From Algoriphagus winogradskyi (GTDB taxonomy: Bacteria; Bacteroidota; Bacteroidia; Cytophagales; Cyclobacteriaceae): DNA of 64,000 nt. The notes below the pieces were generated by a model. It had not been told where the DNA came from. It saw only the letters and a list, made by a program, of their open reading frames with translations, and searched no databases. The stretch lies in contig NZ_FXUA01000003.1 in assembly GCF_900182815.1 (NCBI RefSeq), positions 496,001 through 560,000 of the forward strand, written 5' to 3'. Position 1 is the stretch's first letter; every line of letters begins with the position of its first letter. The position numbers were made by a program, and so were the translations under genes. Positions 59,688-64,000 of this stretch are shown piece by piece.

Positions 59688-62114
59688 ATGAAAAAACATC
59701 TACTATTTATTCTAATTACCGTCTTTTCATTGAATCTTGGTTTTGCTCAGAGCCTAGATTTGAGCAAAATGACAAAAAAAGACGGATTCATTCCTTTTTA
59801 TATAGATGAAGAAAAAGGTAAAATCTATCTTGAAATTGACAAACTTGAATGGGAATTCCTATATGTAAACTCCCTGACAGCCGGTATTGGCTCTAACGAT
59901 ATCGGGCTGGATCGTGGTCAACTAGGAGACACTAGGATTGTCGAATTCAGAAAGTCTGGAAATAAACTTTTTATGGTTCACAAGAACTATGATTTCAGAG
60001 CTTATTCTGACAACCCTGCCGAGGTGCAATCCATTAGAGATGCCTTTGCAGAATCTATAATATGGGGATTTGAGATCGCTCAGAAAGATGGAGACAAGCT
60101 GATCGTCGATGCTACAAATTTCTACCTGCAAGACACGCATGGGGTAGCAGAAACCTTGAGCAGAAGTCGCCAGGGCTCTTTCCGTCCAGATGCTAGCAGA
60201 TCTGGGTTGTACTATCCAATGACAAAAAATTTCCCTCAAAATACCGAGGTGGAAATGACAATTACACTAACTGGACAAGCCACTGGTAGCAACCTAAGGT
60301 CTGTGACTCCGAGTCCTGATGCAGTAACAGTGCGGCAGCGACACTCATTTATTGAGCTTCCTGATGATAACTATCAGCCGCGTGAATTTGACCCTAGAGC
60401 TGGCTTTGGAAGCATTTCTTACATGGATTTCACTACACCGATCTCCGAGCCTATTATGAAAAAATTCATAGCAAGGCACCGGCTGGAAAAGAAGGACCCA
60501 ACTGCTGCAAAGTCTGAGGCTGTAGAGCCAATTGTCTATTACCTTGATCGCGGCACTCCTGAGCCGGTAGCGTCAGCATTGATAGAAGGAGGAAACTGGT
60601 GGAATCAAGCCTTCGAGGCAGCAGGGTTTATCGATGCATTTCGAGTGGAACTAGCACCGGAAGGCATGGACTTAATGGATGTTCGATACAATGTAATTCA
60701 GTGGGTTCACCGATCCACGCGGGGCTGGTCCTACGGAGCCAGTGTACGTGACCCACGTACTGGAGAGATTTTAAAGGGTCATGTTTCACTTGGTTCACTG
60801 CGAGTGAGACAGGATTATTTGATTGCACAAGGACTTTTGCAGCCATTTGAAGATGGGGCTCCAGCCAATCCTGAAATGCTAGAGCTTGCCGTTGCCAGAT
60901 TAAAGCAGCTGTCTGCTCATGAGATCGGCCACACAATCGGTTTGGCACACAGCTATGCTACTTCCGCTGACAATCGCTCTTCCGTAATGGATTATCCTTA
61001 TCCATTGATTACTGAGACAGCAAATGGAGAGCTGGATCTGAGCAATGCTTATGATGACAAAATCGGCGATTGGGATAAGTGGGCTATTAAATATGGGTAT
61101 GCTGTCACTCCTGCAGGTCAGGATGAAGCTACATTTCTTAAGAAAACATTAGAAGACACCTATGAGGCTGGGCATCAATTCATCACAGATTCCGACTCCC
61201 GGAATCCAAGTGGAGCACACCCAACCTCGCACCTTTGGGACAACGGTTCATCTGCTTCTGACGAATTAATGAGAATGCTGAAATTGAGAGAAAATCGTAT
61301 GAAAAGCTTTGGCTTAAATGCCATTCCTGAAGGTCAGCCTACAGCACTTTTGGAGGAAGTATTCGTGCCTCTTTATTTGATGCACAGATTCCAGATTGAA
61401 GCCACAAGTAAGCTTCTGGGTGGTGTGGACTATCGATACAAGGTGAAAGGCGACAACCAGCCAACTCATGGTTGGGTAAATTCTGCGCAGCAAAAAGAGG
61501 CTCTGGAAGCTCTACTAGTCAATATTTCCCCAGAGCAGCTTCGGGTGCCGGATCATATTTTGAAATTAATCCCTCCTAGACCGTTTGGTTATGGAAGAAA
61601 TAGAGAGACGTTCGTTTCACGAGTGAGCCCAATCTTCGATCCTATTGCTCCAGCAGAAACCATCGTTGATTTGACATTTTCTTTCTTGCTAGATGGAGCT
61701 AGAGTAAACCGCGTTTATCTACAACATTTACAGCAAAGTAATCTTTTTGGGCTTAACGATATGTTGACAAGTATTGAGAAGCAGGTTTTCAATAACTACA
61801 CAGCCGAAGACATTAACCTTGAGATAATCCTAATGACTCAAGCAAAATATGTAGATCATTTGATTGTATTAGCTAAAAATGCGGATGTCTCCAATACCAT
61901 CAGAGCAATCGCCAGAGGGAGGTTAAGGGAGCTTACTGCTAATGGTCGGCTATTATTAGGGGCAAATCCTAGAGCCCAGCACCAAGCTTACTTAGCCGAA
62001 AAAATAACTGCATTTCTAGACCTACCGGAAGAACTTATTACTCAACAAACCTTGAAAGCTCCAGATGGCTCTCCTATTGGTATGTCAGAAATGAGTTGTG
62101 ATTTTGAATACTAA
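59688..62114 (+). CDS. Zinc-dependent metalloprotease (DUF5117/DUF5118 type)
   Basis: An 808-residue protein with a signal peptide (MKKHLLFILITVFSLNLGFAQ). The N-terminal DUF5118/5117 region is followed by the metzincin-like site SAHEIGHTIGLAHSYATS (HExxHxxGxxH around residue 410) and the Met-turn region SSVMDYPYP. A large C-terminal DUF4953-like part contains MKSFGLNAIPEG and LIPPRPFGYGR. Members are exported and common in Bacteroidota; substrates unknown. A near-perfect hairpin terminator follows. Confidence 0.9.
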   Translation: MKKHLLFILITVFSLNLGFAQSLDLSKMTKKDGFIPFYIDEEKGKIYLEIDKLEWEFLYVNSLTAGIGSNDIGLDRGQLGDTRIVEFRKSGNKLFMVHKNYDFRAYSDNPAEVQSIRDAFAESIIWGFEIAQKDGDKLIVDATNFYLQDTHGVAETLSRSRQGSFRPDASRSGLYYPMTKNFPQNTEVEMTITLTGQATGSNLRSVTPSPDAVTVRQRHSFIELPDDNYQPREFDPRAGFGSISYMDFTTPISEPIMKKFIARHRLEKKDPTAAKSEAVEPIVYYLDRGTPEPVASALIEGGNWWNQAFEAAGFIDAFRVELAPEGMDLMDVRYNVIQWVHRSTRGWSYGASVRDPRTGEILKGHVSLGSLRVRQDYLIAQGLLQPFEDGAPANPEMLELAVARLKQLSAHEIGHTIGLAHSYATSADNRSSVMDYPYPLITETANGELDLSNAYDDKIGDWDKWAIKYGYAVTPAGQDEATFLKKTLEDTYEAGHQFITDSDSRNPSGAHPTSHLWDNGSSASDELMRMLKLRENRMKSFGLNAIPEGQPTALLEEVFVPLYLMHRFQIEATSKLLGGVDYRYKVKGDNQPTHGWVNSAQQKEALEALLVNISPEQLRVPDHILKLIPPRPFGYGRNRETFVSRVSPIFDPIAPAETIVDLTFSFLLDGARVNRVYLQHLQQSNLFGLNDMLTSIEKQVFNNYTAEDINLEIILMTQAKYVDHLIVLAKNADVSNTIRAIARGRLRELTANGRLLLGANPRAQHQAYLAEKITAFLDLPEELITQQTLKAPDGSPIGMSEMSCDFEY

Positions 62115-62137
62115 TTTTCCCATGAAACAAATTTCCT

Positions 62138-62166
62138 ATAAAAGCCGACATCATGTCGGCTTTTAT
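62138..62166 (+). terminator. Terminator after the metalloprotease gene
   Basis: AAAAGCCGACA-tca-TGTCGGCTTTT, a perfect 11-base stem with flanking AT, 23 bases after the stop, with a T run on the right side. Confidence 0.88.
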
Positions 62167-62230
62167 TGCAATAAGGCATTGAACACGAGATAGATAAAGA
62201 TTATATTGGAATTTTAAAACTGATATTTTT

Positions 62231-63607
62231 ATGGGAGAATCTAAAAAGAGGTGTTTTGTTGTGATGGGTTTTGGTACCAAAACCGATTATGTAAGTGGGA
62301 GAAAGCTAGATCTAAATAAGTCCTATAAATACCTTATCAAACCTGTAGTTGAATCCAAAGGGATTGAATGTGTGAGGGCAGATGAAATTTTACACTCCGG
62401 CTCCATAGATGTGCAAATGTACAAGGAGCTCTTAATGGCAGACTTAGTCATTGCTGATCTTTCTACCGCCAACAGTAATGCAATCTATGAACTCGGGATC
62501 AGGCATGCTTTGCGTCCATATACCACAATTGTCGTTGCTGAAGATAAACTTGCTTATCCTTTTGATTTAAATCACATCCTAATTAACAGCTACAACCATC
62601 TCGGTGATGCCATTGATATTGAAGAGGCGGAACGGTTTAAAGAAGGACTGGGAAAGCAAATAGATGCTGTAATCAACAAAGAAGAGTCCGATAGTCCCGT
62701 TTACACCTATTTAAATTCTTTGATTCCTCCTAAAATAAAAGAAGCATTGGATGAAACTGTTGAAAAGGTAAAAAACCCTGATATTCAACCTAATGAAACA
62801 GGAAAGGCATTATCCAAGATTATCCAAGATGCGGAAGATTTGATCGAGCAAAAAGATTTTGATAAAGCAAAACTCCTCTTTCAAACTGCAATAGTCCTGG
62901 CCAACATGAATAATTCACAGCCAGACACGTATTTGACACATAGATTGGCATTTACAACTTATAAGGCCGCCAAACCTGACTTAATCAGTTCCCTATATGA
63001 ATCAATGAGGCTTCTTCAATCAATCAATTTAGCTCATACTAACGACCCAGAAACCGTATCCTTGGCTGGTGCAATTGAAAAGAAATTATATGAAAATGGA
63101 GAAGGCGAAAACCACTTAGATGAGGCTCTCCTATACTTTTTGAGGAGTTATTACACTTTAAATAATAGATACAATGGAATAAATCTAGCTCTTACTTATG
63201 TCTACAGAGCAAATTCTGGACTTGCTACAAGCAAAAATGAAAAAATCACTGACTTGGTGATGGCGAAAAGAACCTGGTCTAGAATTCTCTATCTATGTGA
63301 TCGCGATTGGCCAATAGTATTAGCAAAAGAACAAAATGATGCGGTAAATTTGAATGCAAACACCAAAGAATCCCAAGAATTACAAGATTACTACAATACT
63401 CAAAAATTCTGGATATCTGTAAACCGGGCCGAGGCCTATTTTGGACTAGGCCAATTTGAAAACTATCAGAAAAACAAAGAGCTTGCAAAAAATATCCCTC
63501 ATCCTACTTGGATGTGGGAAAGCTTTACCGAGCAAATAGGTAAATTAGCTGTAGGATTGACCAAAGCAGGTCATTTTATGGAACCTTCTTGGAAAGCCCC
63601 TGTTTAG
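62231..63607 (+). CDS. Nucleoside-deoxyribosyltransferase-like / TRAFs-binding-like protein with helical repeats
   Basis: A 458-residue soluble protein. The N-terminal alpha/beta domain (1-130) has RCFVVMGFG, SIDVQMYKELLMADLVIADLS and NSNAIYELGIRHALRPYTTIVVAED. The A-D-x-x-I-A-D-x-S-x-x-N-x-N-x-x-Y-E-L-G pattern is that of nucleoside 2-deoxyribosyltransferase/TIR-related domains and of the N-terminal region of MAP3K5-type kinases. A TRAFs-binding (DUF4071)-like helical part follows, with TPR-like repeats (EQKDFDKAKLLFQTAIVLANM, EALLYFLRSYYTLNNRYNGINLALTYVYR). A signalling or defence role is conceivable, but no effector gene adjoins it. Confidence 0.72.
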   Translation: MGESKKRCFVVMGFGTKTDYVSGRKLDLNKSYKYLIKPVVESKGIECVRADEILHSGSIDVQMYKELLMADLVIADLSTANSNAIYELGIRHALRPYTTIVVAEDKLAYPFDLNHILINSYNHLGDAIDIEEAERFKEGLGKQIDAVINKEESDSPVYTYLNSLIPPKIKEALDETVEKVKNPDIQPNETGKALSKIIQDAEDLIEQKDFDKAKLLFQTAIVLANMNNSQPDTYLTHRLAFTTYKAAKPDLISSLYESMRLLQSINLAHTNDPETVSLAGAIEKKLYENGEGENHLDEALLYFLRSYYTLNNRYNGINLALTYVYRANSGLATSKNEKITDLVMAKRTWSRILYLCDRDWPIVLAKEQNDAVNLNANTKESQELQDYYNTQKFWISVNRAEAYFGLGQFENYQKNKELAKNIPHPTWMWESFTEQIGKLAVGLTKAGHFMEPSWKAPV

Positions 63608-63629
63608 ATAGCCAAACTATTTTAGATTT

Positions 63630-64000
63630 ATGAATAACCCTTTATTGGCAACTTTTGCCACCCCATTTGATACCGCTCCTTTTGATCAAATCACTCCAAA
63701 ACACTTTCTCCCAGCTATAAAATCAGCAATCGCTGAAGCAAAAGAAGATATTTCAAAGATTAAAGCGGAAGCATTACCAACCTTTGAAAATACGATTGAA
63801 GCTCTTGATGGCTCCGGTAAGCGTCTGGGTATTATTGCTGGTATATTTTTCAACCTAAATTCTGCTGAAACCAATGAAGAAATTCAATCCTTAGCTCGGG
63901 AAATCTCTCCACTTCTAACCGAACATGGTAACGATATTTTACTTGATCAAGCACTTTTTCAGCGCGTAGCACAGGTTTTTGAGCAAAAGGACGGGTTGAA
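63630..64000 (+). CDS. M3-family peptidase (Dcp/oligopeptidase A-like), N-terminal part
   Basis: The frame opens at an ATG at 63630 and runs off the window after 123 codons. The start NPLLATFATPFDTAPFDQITPKHFLPAIKSAIAEAK and LPTFENTIEALDGSGKRLG are typical N-terminal blocks of M3 peptidyl-dipeptidases. The HExxH zinc site lies outside the window. The start lacks a clear signal peptide, so it may be cytoplasmic. Confidence 0.8.
   Translation, partial: MNNPLLATFATPFDTAPFDQITPKHFLPAIKSAIAEAKEDISKIKAEALPTFENTIEALDGSGKRLGIIAGIFFNLNSAETNEEIQSLAREISPLLTEHGNDILLDQALFQRVAQVFEQKDGL

Noticed and set aside
1..64000. tRNA, rRNA, tmRNA or RNase P RNA genes
   Set aside because: I looked for T-loop-like and conserved core sequences and saw none that folded into an acceptable gene; a tRNA scan would settle it.

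Overview
The window looks like a chromosomal segment of a Bacteroidota bacterium, most likely Cyclobacteriaceae/Cytophagales (Algoriphagus-like); this is an inference from gene families, not a search. Pointers are the IPExxxVDY-pyk pair divergent from acpP-fabF-rnc, a PorV/PorQ-like barrel, a DUF5117-type metalloprotease, GH92 and GH97 enzymes, the DUF1080 + Gfo/Idh/MocA pair, several 800-residue FtsX/MacB permeases without their ATPase, several TTG starts and few Shine-Dalgarno sequences.

Layout. 0-11 kb: three leftward FtsX-type permease genes (one cut by the window edge), a DUF1080/Gfo-Idh sugar-modification pair, a radical SAM gene, and a DUF559 nuclease gene bracketed by two MITE-like inverted-repeat elements. 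11.5-13.3 kb: a SorAB-like sulfite dehydrogenase pair. 13.3-19.5 kb: a GRAM-like membrane protein, an NTF2-like protein, an MtfA-family peptidase, a GH97 enzyme, a DedA-like protein and a YdeI-like protein.

19.5-32.5 kb is the most unusual part. Two blocks of small leftward genes, mostly of unknown function, are packed so that each start lies 6-43 bases after, and each stop within or just before, a 60-150 base imperfect inverted repeat. The repeats begin with an AAC-type and end with a GTTR-type core. This is the architecture of integron gene cassettes with attC sites, and no integrase gene is in the window (a CALIN-like array). Each block begins at the same half-site, joined to a duplicated ssb unit. 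Two near-identical complete ssb genes and one truncated ssb copy punctuate the region, with an MBOAT/SGNH O-acetylation pair between them.

32.7-41.2 kb: GH92, an 870-base non-coding repeat mosaic, an M1 peptidase, a penicillin acylase-like lipoprotein and an aldo/keto reductase. 41.4-55 kb: conserved housekeeping genes: pfkA, miaA, two response-regulator genes with an MBL hydrolase and an NFACT protein, pyk, acpP-fabF-rnc-nadE-lgt and yidD. 55-64 kb: outer-membrane proteins (BamA-like, PorV-like, HhH-barrel fusion), a zinc metalloprotease, a protein with a nucleoside-deoxyribosyltransferase/TRAFs-binding-like N terminus, and the start of an M3 peptidase.

No rRNA, tRNA, CRISPR array, transposase or integrase gene was seen. 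All assignments come from reading motifs by eye. Nothing was searched or folded computationally.
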